64,000 bases of DNA from Isochrysis galbana. Taxonomy: Eukaryota > Haptophyta > Isochrysidales > Isochrysidaceae. The translations under genes and the position numbers were made by a program. Shown piece after piece: positions 11,080 through 21,970 of the stretch. Where the stretch lies: positions 284,605-348,604 of the forward strand of contig CM030945.1 in the NCBI GenBank assembly GCA_018136815.1, written 5' to 3'. Positions within the stretch are counted from its first letter, which is position 1, and every line of letters starts with the position of its first letter. The notes beneath the pieces were generated by a model. That model worked only from the letters and a program-made list of their open reading frames with translations, ran no database searches and had not been told where the DNA came from.

Positions 11080-11570
11080 GTTTTTCTTGTTGTACGAGTA
11101 TAACCTTAGTAACTTAGTATTGTCGTCCGTAGCCTTCATGCCTTCATCGGCAGCGGAGCCCCTACCCCGCTATAGGGGTGTGCGCGGTTGGTGCATGGCA
11201 CGTCCGGTGTAAAGGTGGCTGGGGGCTCGGCGCACGCGGGGGCTGGGCGCACGCCCAGGGCACAGCGGCTGTTGTGGGCCTTCCTTGCATCCTATCTGGG
11301 CAGCAAAGGCCATGCACACATGCACATACCCAGCATGCTCGCCCGCACCCGCACGGCGCTGGTCACGGCGCTTCCCGCCACAATTCTGGATCGCGCGGAC
11401 CCTGCACGATGCACGCTATCGCGTCACGAGCAGGAGGTTCGGGCCAAGCTGCATCCCTCGAGTCAAGCACCAACCGCACACATCCCCATCGCGGGGTAGG
11501 TAGGGGCTCCGTTGCCGATGAAGGATACGGACCACAGCACTAAGGTTATACTCATCTCTAACGGCGGCGG
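11080..11570. mobile_element. Inverted-repeat (MITE-like) element, family A, complete copy
   Basis: The left arm (11080-11215: cttgttgtacgagtataacc ... gcagcggagcccctacc ... gtgtgcgcggttggtgca) and right arm (11465-11570, reverse complement of the same blocks) form terminal inverted repeats of about 100 bp around a centre of about 250 bp. No transposase is encoded. Related arms are at 1.75, 27.05 and 39.38-41.82 kb. Confidence 0.75.
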
Positions 11571-11879
11571 AGGTGAGACGCTGTGCTGCTGCGCGTGGCG
11601 TTTCGGTGTTTCGGTGTTTCCCTCGTCTTCGCGCAGCCTCGAAACGTCGCTCGATCAGACAAGTATGGTACGCATCGAGGAAACAGGAGACAAACCTTCA
11701 GAGAGAGACCCGTTTCGACCTCCGAGACTTTGGAGCTCGCGCCGAGCCGTTCCCCTGTGCTCTGCTGCCTTCCCTCCCTCCGCAGACGAGCTCTCGTTCG
11801 TGGAGAGGAAGCTCCCGATGGGAGGATCTTCCCCCCCCTCCCCCCCTCCCGTCTTCGACAGGCGAGGACGACGCAGCCC

Positions 11880-12160
11880 GTCCTTCTTCTGCACGGGGAG
11901 GGGAGGGGAGGGGGGGGGGGGGGCGGGGGGGGGGGGAGTTCTTGTGAGGCGAGACGAAGTGGAAGAGGGCCGCTGAGAGCAGAGGGAGAGAAGAAAGAGG
12001 AAAGAGGAAGAGGGGGAGAGAAAGAAAAGGAGAGTCTCTATGGAGGGAGGGGAGAGAGAGGCCCATCGAAGGGGAGAGGAGACGGAGCGGGGGGGAGAGA
12101 GCGGGGAGGGAGGGAGAGGGAGGGGAGGGGAGAGAACGCGAGGCCTTTGCTGCTCGTCGC
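11880..12160. repeat. G-rich and GA-rich tract upstream of the receptor gene
   Basis: A poly-G segment (11897-11937) followed by (GA)n/GGAGA-rich sequence up to the gene start. No promoter motif recognised. Confidence 0.6.
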
Positions 12161-12169
12161 AGGCAGGCG

Positions 12170-15100
12170 ATGGGCGGCCTCCTGATGGTGCTCAGCTGCG
12201 CAGCGGCGCCGCACATCACCGGCGCGGGCGCCTCCTTCCCCGCCGCGCTCTACAAGGAGGCTAGCTTCGCCTACAGCCACTACTCTTCGGTGGAGGTCTC
12301 GTATACTCTCCTCGGCTCAGGGAGAGGCAAGTGCCGAATCAAGGGGTGGGAGGCGCACTGCTCGGACGACGAGCAGCCACATCTCATTGACTTCGCCGCC
12401 TCGGACTCCGTCCTCTCCGACGACGAGTACGAGGCCTTTCCCGACTTGCAGATGTACCCCACTGTCGCCTCGGCCGTCGTGCCCGTCTACCACCTGCCCA
12501 ACGTGAGCGCAGCGGAGCCGGCGCTCGTGCTCACGAAACAGGTGCTTGGCGATATCTTCCGGGGGAACATCACCATGTGGGACGACCCTCGCATCGGCGG
12601 GCTCAACCCGAGCCTCACCGCATCTGGCAAACTGCCTTCGTCGCTGATCCGAGTCGTCGTGAGATCAGACAGCTCAGGGACAACTGAACTCTTCAAGAAG
12701 GCTCTAGCACGGTCTGACCCTGAAGGCTTTGGAGCACAGATAGGTACGTCATCATCATCGACGTGGAATGGGGCCACCGTGCATCGGTGTGCCAGCGCAT
12801 CGCTCGGCACTGCCCCATGCTTGTTGGCTACTCCGTTCAGCATCGGGTACACCAATCTTGCCGAGGTGCTCGACGTGTCGCTGCAGGCCGCCTCCATCTT
12901 GCAGTCGGAGAGCGCGGAGCCCGTGGTCGCGTCCGCGGACAGTGTCTTCGCCGGTCTCGCGCAGACGGCGTCCAACTTCGTCCGCAACGATGACGGCTCC
13001 AGCCGGCTCGTTATTGACACGGATAGCGTGTTGAGCCTGGCAGCATGGCCAATCGTAGGAGTCACATACCTAGTCATGCGTAAGGATACGTCTCTCTTCA
13101 CCGACGAGGATCGGTGCGAGCGGCGGCGGCACACGCTCCACTTCTGGCGTTGGTTTTACATGTCGCCCCAAGTGCGAAAGATGGCAACACGCCTGGGATT
13201 CAGTATGCTGCCGGACTCCAAGACTTCTCACATCATCAGCCGGCTCGAAACGGACATCCGGTGCGATGGAAAGCCTGTGTACGTCGCTGTGGGCCCCTCG
13301 ATCGTGATCCGGGGCGGCGGATCGCACTGGCATACCCCAGACTTTAATTGGCAGACTGTCCTCTACAAGGACGCCCAGCTCGCCTACGAGGAGCTGCAGG
13401 ATGACGAGGCCATCCGCAGCCTAGCCGCAGGCGAGCTTGACTTGGCGGCGGTACACTACGACCGGTGGGCCTCCTCGCAGAACTTCGTGAATGGTTCAAT
13501 GGTGGCTGTGCCATACGCAGGCTTCGCAGTGGGTGTGGCCTACTCATTCTGCGGTCTCGAGAATGCGACCAACGCTTGCCTCTTCCATGGGAGAAATCTG
13601 ACTCTCGACATAGATGTCATCTCTCAAATCCTCTCCGGCAACCTGTCGCTGTGGCTCGACCCGAGGCTCGTGGCTCTTAACACATGGATGGGCGAGGAAC
13701 CGTACGCTTCGGCAATTGGCCTTGCACAGCCGATTGTCTTGATAGGCGAGCCTCCTGGCTCAGCCTCGCAGGTCGCGGTCGCACGTTGGCTACAGCGCCA
13801 CAACCATTCTCAGACAATGGAGGTGCTAGAGCATGGAGACCGAACAGTACATGCGTCGGCCCACGAGCACGCTCTAGCTCTGCTCGCTGCTACCTCGTTT
13901 TCGATGGGTCTTGTGGCGCTTTCCGGCGGTGAAGATTTTGAGCTCACGTTTGCCTCCATCATCGCCCCGCGCGGATCGGGCGATGGCGTGAGGCCGAGTG
14001 TTGAAAGCCTTGCCGCATGCCTCCCCACGTCGGTGAGGAGCGAGGATGATGCCTTCCGGCTGGAAGAAAGCACCGCCAAAGGTTGCTATCCGCTATCGGT
14101 GACGACGGTGATGCTGCTGCGGCAATCCCTTGAGGGAGACGATTGCACGCTTGGCGGCGCCACTGTAGACTTTGTGAAGTGGTTGTCGGAAGAGGAGAGG
14201 GATCGTCCCGAATCGATTCGCTCTGTGTTGCCTCTTTCCGTGCTCGTTCGGAGGCTCACGAACACCCGCCTATACTCGGTGATGTGCGACGGGACGAGCT
14301 GGCTCGAATCACATGTTGACCAAGGCCACCTGCCAGTCGTCCTCGTCGCGATTGCGTGGTGCTGCGGGTTGACCATGGCAGGCGTCCTCCTTGTGTGGAT
14401 AGTTTGGGCATACCGCCATTGGCACGGTTATTTGAAGGCGTCGCAACCTTGGTTTCTAGTGCTCATCATTGTCGGCATAGGCTTCTCCACCTCTGGCGGC
14501 ATCCTAGCAACGAGGGACCACGCCAGCTATGTTGCCGACGATTCAGTCGACATCGGGGCGCGAGGTCGCTACCGCGACTTGGACACCTCGTGCGCAATGC
14601 AGCTCTGGTACTTCTTCATAGGCAACTCCCTGATTTTTGGCTCCCTCGTCGCCAAATTGTGGCGCGTGACCGTGCTGCTTGTCAACCCGGCGATGCGCGA
14701 CGTCAAGGTGCCGATCCTCCACTACCTCCGCTACGTCGGCGTGTTTGTCTTGCTCAATGCTGCGATACTCGTGGGTTGGACCCTGGGTGCGCCTCCGTAC
14801 TACCGTCTTGAAATTTACCAGGCTGTCGGCATCGAAGGGAAGGAGCGATGGCACGGCGCCTGCGAAATGCTGCCCGACGGCGCTTTGCCGTATGCCTTGA
14901 CGCTGCTGACATTGCACCTCCTCTTGATCTACTTCGGCATCTACCTGTGCAATCGTGCGCGCAAGGTTCAGACTAAGTATTCAGACGGCAAGTCTATCGC
15001 GTTCATTCTATGGCAATACACGCAGATGACGCTCCTCGGAATTCTGGTCGGCGCACTTGTCTATCCGTTCTCCACCTCAGGGTCACCCACGGCCTACTTT

Positions 15101-15664
15101 CTCGTCAGGTGGCTCGAGCCGCTGATTGTGAACGCGACTATCGTCGCGCTCCTCTTTGTGGGCCGTATGATTGATTGGTGGCGGGACGGCCGTCACCAAA
15201 GGCCGGCCCCTATCCGTCAGTCAGGGGAGAGGCCCCCGTCAACGACGAAGTCGTCACATCGCTCGTTCAGGGTCCTTCCGTGGGCGGCGTCTGCAGCTGA
15301 GGACCATAGATCGACCACCAGCTCCCGGGTGCAGTGTGGCTCGACCACCGCTTCAGTGCGGCAAAGTTCGCGGCCAGATTCCAATTGCTCCAACGGAGGC
15401 AGGCGCGGTCCATCAGGGGCAAGGAGTTCTCCAGAAGACCTGCTCTACCAACTTGATGCACTCCGGCAAGCCTATACACACGTTTGCGACGAGCTCGAGG
15501 ACGCTCGGACCGATCTGACCGACCTCCGAGAGCGAAACTACATATTGCAGCAGACATTTGCGCGCCGCAACAGAGATATGGGGAGCGAGCGAGCGAGCGA
15601 GCCCCGGCCTATACAGGCAGAGGCTGAGGAAGACAATGGCCCAGACGGCGTACGTGAGTTGTAA
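12170..15664 (+). CDS. Tandem PstS-like / class C GPCR fusion receptor
   Basis: Single-exon, 1164 aa. Residues about 14-365 are a PstS/PBP-like phosphate-binding fold: ITGAGASFPAALYKEA, DFAASDSVLSDDE, ASAVVPVYHLPNV, VLGDIFRGNITMWDDPRI and RSDSSGTTELF, the last matching the PstS anion-binding RSDxSGTT loop. Residues about 370-700 are a second, more diverged copy (ISQILSGNLSLWLDPRLVAL, GEPPGSASQVAVA). Residues about 718-1005 give seven hydrophobic spans with class C GPCR features (QLWYFFIGNSLIFGSLVAK then WRV; WQYTQMTLLGILVGALVYPF). A C-terminal leucine-rich coiled coil spans about 1089-1130 (LLYQLDALRQAYTHVCDELE), as in GABA-B-type dimers. The start gives a short signal-like leader (MGGLLMVLSCAAA), so cleavage is plausible. 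Predicted plasma-membrane receptor with an extracellular oxyanion, probably phosphate, ligand. Ligand and coupling are inference. Confidence 0.93.
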   Translation: MGGLLMVLSCAAAPHITGAGASFPAALYKEASFAYSHYSSVEVSYTLLGSGRGKCRIKGWEAHCSDDEQPHLIDFAASDSVLSDDEYEAFPDLQMYPTVASAVVPVYHLPNVSAAEPALVLTKQVLGDIFRGNITMWDDPRIGGLNPSLTASGKLPSSLIRVVVRSDSSGTTELFKKALARSDPEGFGAQIGTSSSSTWNGATVHRCASASLGTAPCLLATPFSIGYTNLAEVLDVSLQAASILQSESAEPVVASADSVFAGLAQTASNFVRNDDGSSRLVIDTDSVLSLAAWPIVGVTYLVMRKDTSLFTDEDRCERRRHTLHFWRWFYMSPQVRKMATRLGFSMLPDSKTSHIISRLETDIRCDGKPVYVAVGPSIVIRGGGSHWHTPDFNWQTVLYKDAQLAYEELQDDEAIRSLAAGELDLAAVHYDRWASSQNFVNGSMVAVPYAGFAVGVAYSFCGLENATNACLFHGRNLTLDIDVISQILSGNLSLWLDPRLVALNTWMGEEPYASAIGLAQPIVLIGEPPGSASQVAVARWLQRHNHSQTMEVLEHGDRTVHASAHEHALALLAATSFSMGLVALSGGEDFELTFASIIAPRGSGDGVRPSVESLAACLPTSVRSEDDAFRLEESTAKGCYPLSVTTVMLLRQSLEGDDCTLGGATVDFVKWLSEEERDRPESIRSVLPLSVLVRRLTNTRLYSVMCDGTSWLESHVDQGHLPVVLVAIAWCCGLTMAGVLLVWIVWAYRHWHGYLKASQPWFLVLIIVGIGFSTSGGILATRDHASYVADDSVDIGARGRYRDLDTSCAMQLWYFFIGNSLIFGSLVAKLWRVTVLLVNPAMRDVKVPILHYLRYVGVFVLLNAAILVGWTLGAPPYYRLEIYQAVGIEGKERWHGACEMLPDGALPYALTLLTLHLLLIYFGIYLCNRARKVQTKYSDGKSIAFILWQYTQMTLLGILVGALVYPFSTSGSPTAYFLVRWLEPLIVNATIVALLFVGRMIDWWRDGRHQRPAPIRQSGERPPSTTKSSHRSFRVLPWAASAAEDHRSTTSSRVQCGSTTASVRQSSRPDSNCSNGGRRGPSGARSSPEDLLYQLDALRQAYTHVCDELEDARTDLTDLRERNYILQQTFARRNRDMGSERASEPRPIQAEAEEDNGPDGVREL

Positions 15665-16165
15665 ATCGCGCCCTCTAATCCCTGGGCGTCTAGCCACTAG
15701 CCACATCTTATTCCTTGCCCACCCAGTTTGGATGAGGCCCCATCTCGCCCGGGTTGGTAATAACACGCAGGAATGACCACGACCACGACCGGAATGATTA
15801 CTTTGTAAAAAAAATCTTAAGCTATTCTCGGCCCACGCGCGCGGCCTTGCATGTCTATCTTGCAGCCACGTCCGCTCCCCTTATCACTCCTTCCACCTGC
15901 CTTGCGACAAAGGAACGAAAGGGGAATGGGAACGATGGGGAAAAGGAGGGGAAGTGAAGGGCGATGTGAGTAGGACGGTAGTAGATACTGTGCCGAGAAT
16001 AGGTGTTAGCCCAGAATCTTCAGATTTTTTTTTGACTTCTTGACTAGCTACGGTTCTACTACCACAACAAGAAAACTCATACGGGGAGGAGAGAAGAGAG
16101 AAGAGGAGGGGAAGGAGACCGAGAGAGAGAGAGCGAGGGGAAGGGAGAGGGGAGAGAGATAGAGG
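15665..16165. other. Intergenic with retroelement tail and family-A end
   Basis: 15800-15905 is a retroelement 3'-tail block (A run, gcgcgcggcc, ccacgtccgctccccttatc, ccttgcg). 16050-16085 carries the family-A terminal word (caacaagaaaactcatacgg). 16085-16165 is GA-rich. No gene seen. Confidence 0.5.
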
Positions 16166-16225
16166 GTGTGGAAGGAGATTACTGTAGTTTGGGGAGGGGG
16201 GAGAGGGAGCGAGAGAGGGAGAGCG

Positions 16226-19200
16226 ATGTCGCCTGAGCGCTCCTCCTCCGCCCTCTCCGTCAATGGGAGCCTCTGGGACGATGGAGGTCCTAGCGACACG
16301 ACGATCGAGAGCGAGGTGAGCCTGGCTGGTCTTCGTGGTCACGAGGCGAGCCTTCTCAGCGCGATGCAACGCCATGAGCACGCGTTACGCAGGCTGCGCT
16401 CTCGCTACTCGAGAGTGAGGCAGAGGTTGTACGACCACTTCAAGCCAGAACAGATTCAGCACGACAACGCAGAGCTCGGGCGGTTCCAGGCGGGGTGCCC
16501 GAAGCTAACGGGTAGACCGACCAAGCAGCAGATCGCTGAGCAGGCCCTCTGCCTCCAGGACGAGGCCAAGACGGTGGATGACTCGGCGCTTGGGCTGTTG
16601 ATGCAGCACCACCTGTTCACGCAACCCGTCGCGCCTGCCAAGTGCGCGCCGTTCAGACAGCTCGACCTCTCGCAGCTGACCCCCGCCGAACGCGCCTGCA
16701 TGGCGGTGGTCGGCGATGCCACATGGGGAGGCGCCGAGGGGCTCGAGGACTCGCACGCGGCCAAGTTGAGCGTGGCAGGCGCGCGCAGCGGCGCGGGCTC
16801 GCTGTCGCGCTGTGGGCGACGCTGGGCCGGGGCTGGCGAGGCGCGCTGCCTGCTGCGCAACAAGGACGTCCTCTTCATGGGCAACTCTGTCACACGCCGC
16901 CAAATGTACACAGTTCTCGACCTGCTCGCTGGCCCTCGTGCGCATCGCCAACTCAACAACTTCACTGATGTATGGATTCCCGAGTACCGCGGAGACCCGC
17001 TGCCACTGCGCAAGTCGTGGATCTGGGACAACAATAATCACACGATGGGGTGCGCGAGTCTCCGCCGCGATGCTTGCCATCGCTTCTCCTTGCCGTGTTG
17101 CCATAGCACGGAGCACGCGTCCCTCGCCTCGCACATTGGCACCTCACATTTGCCGTCGTCTTTTAGCCCTCATCTGGTTGCATGCCCCGTTGCGCTCCGC
17201 CCGAACCCATCCCGCACGGTGATCTCTCCGCCCGAAGGTATCACGCCGCGCAACTCATCACCGTCGATCTGGAGACCGGAGACCATCGTTTGACGCTCCC
17301 TCACGAGCAGTGCGGTGTGACCGAGTCTTATTCCATCTTCAACCCTGGGCGCAATGGCCAATGGCGCTTCCCCGGGTTAGGCGGCGGCTCTGAGGAGCTG
17401 CATCACGGGTGGGAGAGCACGAAGTGGGCAACGCGAGAGTGGCGGCCGCTCATTTCAATGGCCGTCGACTTAGACGTGGATCCCGCAGACGTGACGGATG
17501 CCTGTGCTGCAAGGTGAGCCATGTGCTCGTTGCCTACATTTGGCCGGCTAGTGCTCCACGGTCGGCACACAGTCTTCACCTCCTCTTGGGCCCCTTGGGT
17601 ACAGGCAATTTTCGTGGGCGGGTGCCTACCCGGGCGCTATATCAAGCACGCCGGCAATACCCTCAGGTGCTGCCCAGGGAGGCCGCAGAAGACGCGCGTC
17701 GTCAACGCTCACCGTCGCCTCGCGCATTCGGGCGCGCGTGTTGCGGGAAGTGGAATTGTTCTTCGCATCCAAGGCACCCGGAGGTGATGCAGTTGAAAGG
17801 ACGCGAGGTCTTGAGGATGTGCGAGAATGGCTATCAAATGTGTCTGTGCACATCGAATCTCCCCTACCTGGGAGGTCTTCCGCCGCCGCTGCATTTGGAG
17901 CGGGAGGCGCTCTTGCTAGCGCGTTGAGCCGTCGGAAGCGTTTCACTGGAAGCTCTAGCACGCCAAACGTGTGGATCTACTTTCCGACGTACAACGGGGA
18001 GCGCGAGTCTTTCAACGGCTTTTGTGAAGACAAGAGTTGTGAATGCACCGACGAGCTCGCACCTTGTCATCGACATCCGGAGTGCAAAGGGAAACACATG
18101 TGTAAGCCTTGGCCGTCGGGTCGATCAAAAGTGCGCACCGCATCCCTCAGCTAAGGTTGAGCCACCGCCGTAAGGGGAGGGTGGGGATGGAATTGCGGAG
18201 TGTTGCGTGCAGCGCACACATCACGCTGCTCTTGGATTTGCTCGGCGGTCCAGTCTCCCTCGCCAAATCCGTGATGAATACCATCCCGTGTGTGAAGCGC
18301 AGGTTCACGTCGATAGGGCAATCGCTTTTGCCAATGCGCTGCGCGCGCATGGCTACATCCAGCTAGGAAAGCGCTCCGCCAGTACTGGCGCTTCCTCACT
18401 GGCTCCCTTCGCCCCTCGCAACGGACCGAAGCTTCGCGTAAGCGCTGTGCGCGTCACGCCGTTCTATGATGACGTTTGGCCCGAGCGCGGACGCTGTCAA
18501 GGGATGCGGCCGTGCAAAGAGCCAGTCGACCAAGCATACATACATCGTGCCACAGCGATGATGTGTCCTGCATACGCGGCTACGGGCGGCTGGCAGGCTA
18601 GATTGCGGGAAGCTAAATCTTGGATCCCGGAAGGCCACCCATCCGCCTCACTCTTGTACTTGTACGATGGCCAGACTACGGATCTTCTTAGAGAGACCTT
18701 TGAAACGTATGCTCTCTCTTGCAAGGCACATCGGCCGCTCACTATGGGCTTACGGTCGCAACAATCACCACTTGCCCCATGGTCGACACGGCCACATCTT
18801 GGCCTATCCCACCGGCATGGCGGCATACTGGTCCTCTTTCGGTGATGTCACAATGGGGTTCCTTGCCATGATATCGTCTCCTCGTGCTTGCAGGTGGAAT
18901 CCTCTTACAGTTGGCTACGGGTCACACGCTTTTATTTTCGGCCCTCAGTTTGGCATGTTCCATGGGGCAAGTGAGTGGCGTGAGACGTTCAGCCGTCTAC
19001 GCGCCTCGATCTCGCGCTCGGATGCCTGTCTTGGGCGAACCACAGCTCTCCTTTTTCGCTCACCTGCCTTTAACTTCGACCCAGTGAACTCGCAAGAGCA
19101 GCAGGCGCAATTCGGCTCGCTCATGCGTCCCCTTGTGGAAGAGGCGGTGAAGACCCCGCCCTCAGTCGCAGACAGCCTTGTGCACAAGCGCAGATTGCAA

Positions 19201-19398
19201 GTGCTCTACGGCCCCGTCAGCAAGTTGTACGTCTTACTCACTCTGCTGCCCTCTCGCCTCCGCCAGGGTATTATATACCTCGACCACTACATTGCAACTC
19301 ACGAGGCCGTGTTCCGCAGCGGTCCTACCGCTATAAAGTTTGCCAAGAACTCGGCCTTCCACTACTTGAATGCCGGCAGGTTAGGACGCTGCACTTAA
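16226..19398 (+). CDS. PC-esterase / SGNH-acyltransferase-like protein (exons partly resolved)
   Basis: Exon 1 (16226-17049) has a helical N-terminus (HEHALRRLRSRYSRVRQRLY), then LLRNKDVLFMGNSVTRRQMY, the GxSxxR block I of PC-esterase/TBL-CAS1 SGNH enzymes. Exon 2 (17238-17513) and exon 3 (17605 to about 18101) join in phase, with a Cys-rich stretch (FCEDKSCECTDELAPC). Later exons carry ASLLYLYDGQTTDLL and PLTVGYGSHAFIFGPQFGMF. The 3' exon, ending in a stop at 19396, has IIYLDHYIATHEAVF and AFHYLNAGR, a plausible catalytic D..H end. A role in acetylating or de-acetylating surface glycans is inferred from the family. Joins between 18101 and 18900 were not resolved. No signal peptide is obvious at this start; an upstream in-frame ATG exists at 16166. 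Confidence 0.5.
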
Positions 19399-20230
19399 CC
19401 CCATTTGTCGTACTCGGGTTCCGGCGAATTGAGAGGGTGATGATCAAGGAGGCGGATTCTTCACAGCTTCAGGATGTGCTTCTGACTATGCAATCTCCTT
19501 GATTCCCCACCTCACTTTCGATGTAGGTACCTCATGGCGCAGATTCTTCTCCACGCATTGCGTATCCTTGCGCCTCCGGCCGGTGTCGACATGCTCGCTT
19601 CGTAGTAGATTGTCGAATGCAGTCGCCGTGGTGTTGCCAATAGTGGGCGCGAGATAGTTGCCGCGTATTCGCGCGCGAGCCCTTGCACATCACCGTCGAA
19701 AGTCTTTCTCCCGGTCTAAAGTTGACAGGAGCACGCACCTTTGCGTGCTCGTCGTCCATGATCTACGCGAGCCCCACTTTGATGACCTTCAAGTGGAGAT
19801 TTTTCTCACACGGGATTCCTCGTCTTCTTTACGGCGCCCAACTCCAGAATTCTTCGTCTTCTTTATCAGCACCCAACTCCATCCCCACGCATTTATTTCA
19901 GTTCCTTGTGCGAGCACCCTCAACCTCCAACCAGGCCACCCGCCCGATCCTGAAACTCAAAATATTGTCAACGAAAGCGTTAGCGCCTATCTAGCTCTAC
20001 CCTTCTCAGCTCTCCTTAAACACACACCAAAATCGCAAGATTCTTGGCTTACAGCTGCTACGACGGGCACGGTATACGGTATCTATACCTAATCAAATCG
20101 CCCTTCATTCATACTCCTTTCGCTCTTCCAGGTCGCGTTCCGGCGAATTTGGGACTGAATTCAAGTTGTGCCATCAAATGTCCATAGCCATAGTCCGTTT
20201 ACAAGATTATACTCGAATACGTGTAAAATA
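19399..20230. other. Intergenic, lower GC
   Basis: No supported gene. 19818-19900 contains two imperfect copies of an 'ATTCCTCGTCTTCTTTA...CCCAACTCC' unit. Composition is noticeably less GC-rich than the coding parts. Confidence 0.4.
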
Positions 20231-20236
20231 AAAAGC

Positions 20237-20335
20237 AATTAATGTTATATCCTAGCCAACCCCACTAGCTAATCGGACACAACGTTTCAGTCCCGGAACC
20301 CCGCCATGCCTGATGAGCCAGGTGTCCGAGTGATA
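20237..20335 (+). repeat. Dispersed repeat of about 100 bp, also at 60356-60455
   Basis: attaatgttatatcctagcc ... ccccactagctaat ... ggacacaac ... cccgccatgcctga is nearly identical at 20237-20335 and 60356-60455. In both places a SINE-like fragment follows. Confidence 0.75.
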
Positions 20336-20339
20336 CAGG

Positions 20340-20850
20340 GGGGAGGGGTCACTGCCGGCCTCAGTCCCGACTTTTCCTGCAAACAGGCGCGGGACTTACC
20401 TCTTTTTCGGTGAGCGGAGCTCTCCCTCACGCCCACCGCCCCTTCTTAGCGCGCTCTCTCCCCTCTCCTGCGGCACGCGCGATGGCGATGGCGCGCCTGC
20501 GGCAGGCCTGCAGCTGCCCTCTTGCGACCCTTGGAGGCTCTTGGAGCTTGGAGGCCAGCTCAGGGGGCAGAGGAGGCGGGGGCTGGGCCCTAGCCTCCCC
20601 TGCCTCTCCCTCGCTGGCGCTCCTGAGCCTCAGGGTCCCCCACGCTGCACCTGTCTGCCTGTCGAACAGGAGACGGGGGGAGGAGGGGTTGGAGCAATGG
20701 GTTGGGCCCCTTGTGGGCCTGGGAGTGAGAAACAGGCAAGCCTGTGGGGAGGGGAATGGGTCAAGAGGGCAGTCTCCTCCTGGCATGCCACAAGGCATGC
20801 CAAGAGGATCGGTGGTTCCTTTCCCACGGCGAGGCGAGAAGCGCTCAATC
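20340..20850 (+). mobile_element. SINE-like dispersed element, copy 2
   Basis: Contains the family blocks gcgggacttacctctttttcgg, gcacgcgcgatggcga, ctgcggcaggcctgcagctg and ctgtctgcctgtcgaac, in the same order as copy 3 at 28.2-28.96 kb. The usual aactaagt-type terminus is missing; the copy fades into a GCGYTCAATCACCATC tandem at 20848-20920. Confidence 0.7.
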
Positions 20851-20909
20851 ACCATCACCCACAGCATGGAAAAGCGTTCAATCACCATCAGCCTACACGT
20901 GGAACGCGT

Positions 20910-21197
20910 TCAATCGCCATCCTCAATGTTGTTCATTTGATGTTCTAACCCCTCTTCTGTGGCCGCATTCTTGAGCTGATCGTAATTGACATACCCTGTA
21001 TCGAAACGTCTGAATGATATGTATACCCTTATGAACCTGCCGTATTTGCCATCTTGAAGCTTATTCACGAATTTTTCGTACAGCTCCTTCTCCTTGTTGC
21101 GATGAAGAGCTCGCCGATCAATTTCGTCCCGCCACGCCCTATTGTCGGATTTCGTGCTATTAAGGAGATTCTTGATATGTTCCGGATGCAGTATTGT
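20910..21197 (-). pseudogene. Open fragment without start, unrecognised
   Basis: A 95-codon open frame with no ATG near its start. It has a charged, protein-like composition (KNLLNSTKSDNRAWRDEIDR, KEKELYEKFVNKLQDGKYG, FRRFDTGYVNYDQLKNAATE) and a TGA at 20910-20912. The last quoted stretch resembles an EF-hand-like helix-turn pattern, but I would not name it. The region is AT-richer than its surroundings, and the gene is probably a decayed or transposed piece. Confidence 0.3.
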
Positions 21198-21804
21198 TTA
21201 TTGTGTTTGGTCATTTATGTCAAAGTTGCTAGTGTTGGACATGTTTGTTAGTATCGTGCACATATATTTTGTTCACGCACCATTCGAGCGGGATAAGAGA
21301 CATGCAGCATACCCTCTTGCCAAACGAGTGGGTTGGATAGCTACCCTCATGATCCCCACGATCTCACCCTGACATTGAGCGAGGCGCGCTTGTAGATAGA
21401 TCCCCTTATTGGAAGTATAGACCCACCACCACCACAACCCGCCACAACTCATTGGTTTTCGTACGTAACGACACGAGCGAGACATGTGGATCGTGATTTC
21501 AGCGAGATATCGACCCTGCCCAAATCGAGTGAATGGAGTAAGACCACGTGTGTGTCTCAACATGTGAAGTGTCAAGTTGACTCAAGAGAAACCTCCAGGT
21601 GACAACGAAAGGTGCTAGCAGGGATGGCGGATAATTGAACGCTTTTGGTCTCGGGGGAGGAGAGGAGAGAGAGGGCGGGGGGCTCGTGCCCCCCCATGGT
21701 TGAACCAAGTATTAACTTAGTTGATGTTTTCAGAATAGACACACGAGTTCTATGTAACGTTCGATTAAATTAATTTAAATATAATACTACTAACGGGTTT
21801 CCAT

Positions 21805-21875
21805 CTATCAAGTTAAAATATATTATGAACGTTTGATGGCTCATACCGAGCCCGTCCCATATTCGACGGAACGTG
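21805..21875 (+). repeat. Family-B (TTTGATGGCTC...GACGGAACGTGAC) element end
   Basis: aacgtttgatggctcatacc ... cccatattcgacggaacgtg matches 47768-47828 and, more loosely, the right end of the insert at 63805-63862. Confidence 0.55.
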
Positions 21876-21970
21876 ACCTCCTCAAACGTAGGCTTCTTAC
21901 ACTCCTCTTCCATTTCGTCATCGCCCGCCTCTGCCTCCGCTCTACGCCGCCCCCATAGTCATACTCGTTG

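Noticed and set aside
20410..20940. ORFs over the SINE-like copies (also 2350-2985, 28501-29079, 51734-51943)
   Set aside because: They follow the repeat from copy to copy with frameshifts and share no known domain; they are repeat sequence.
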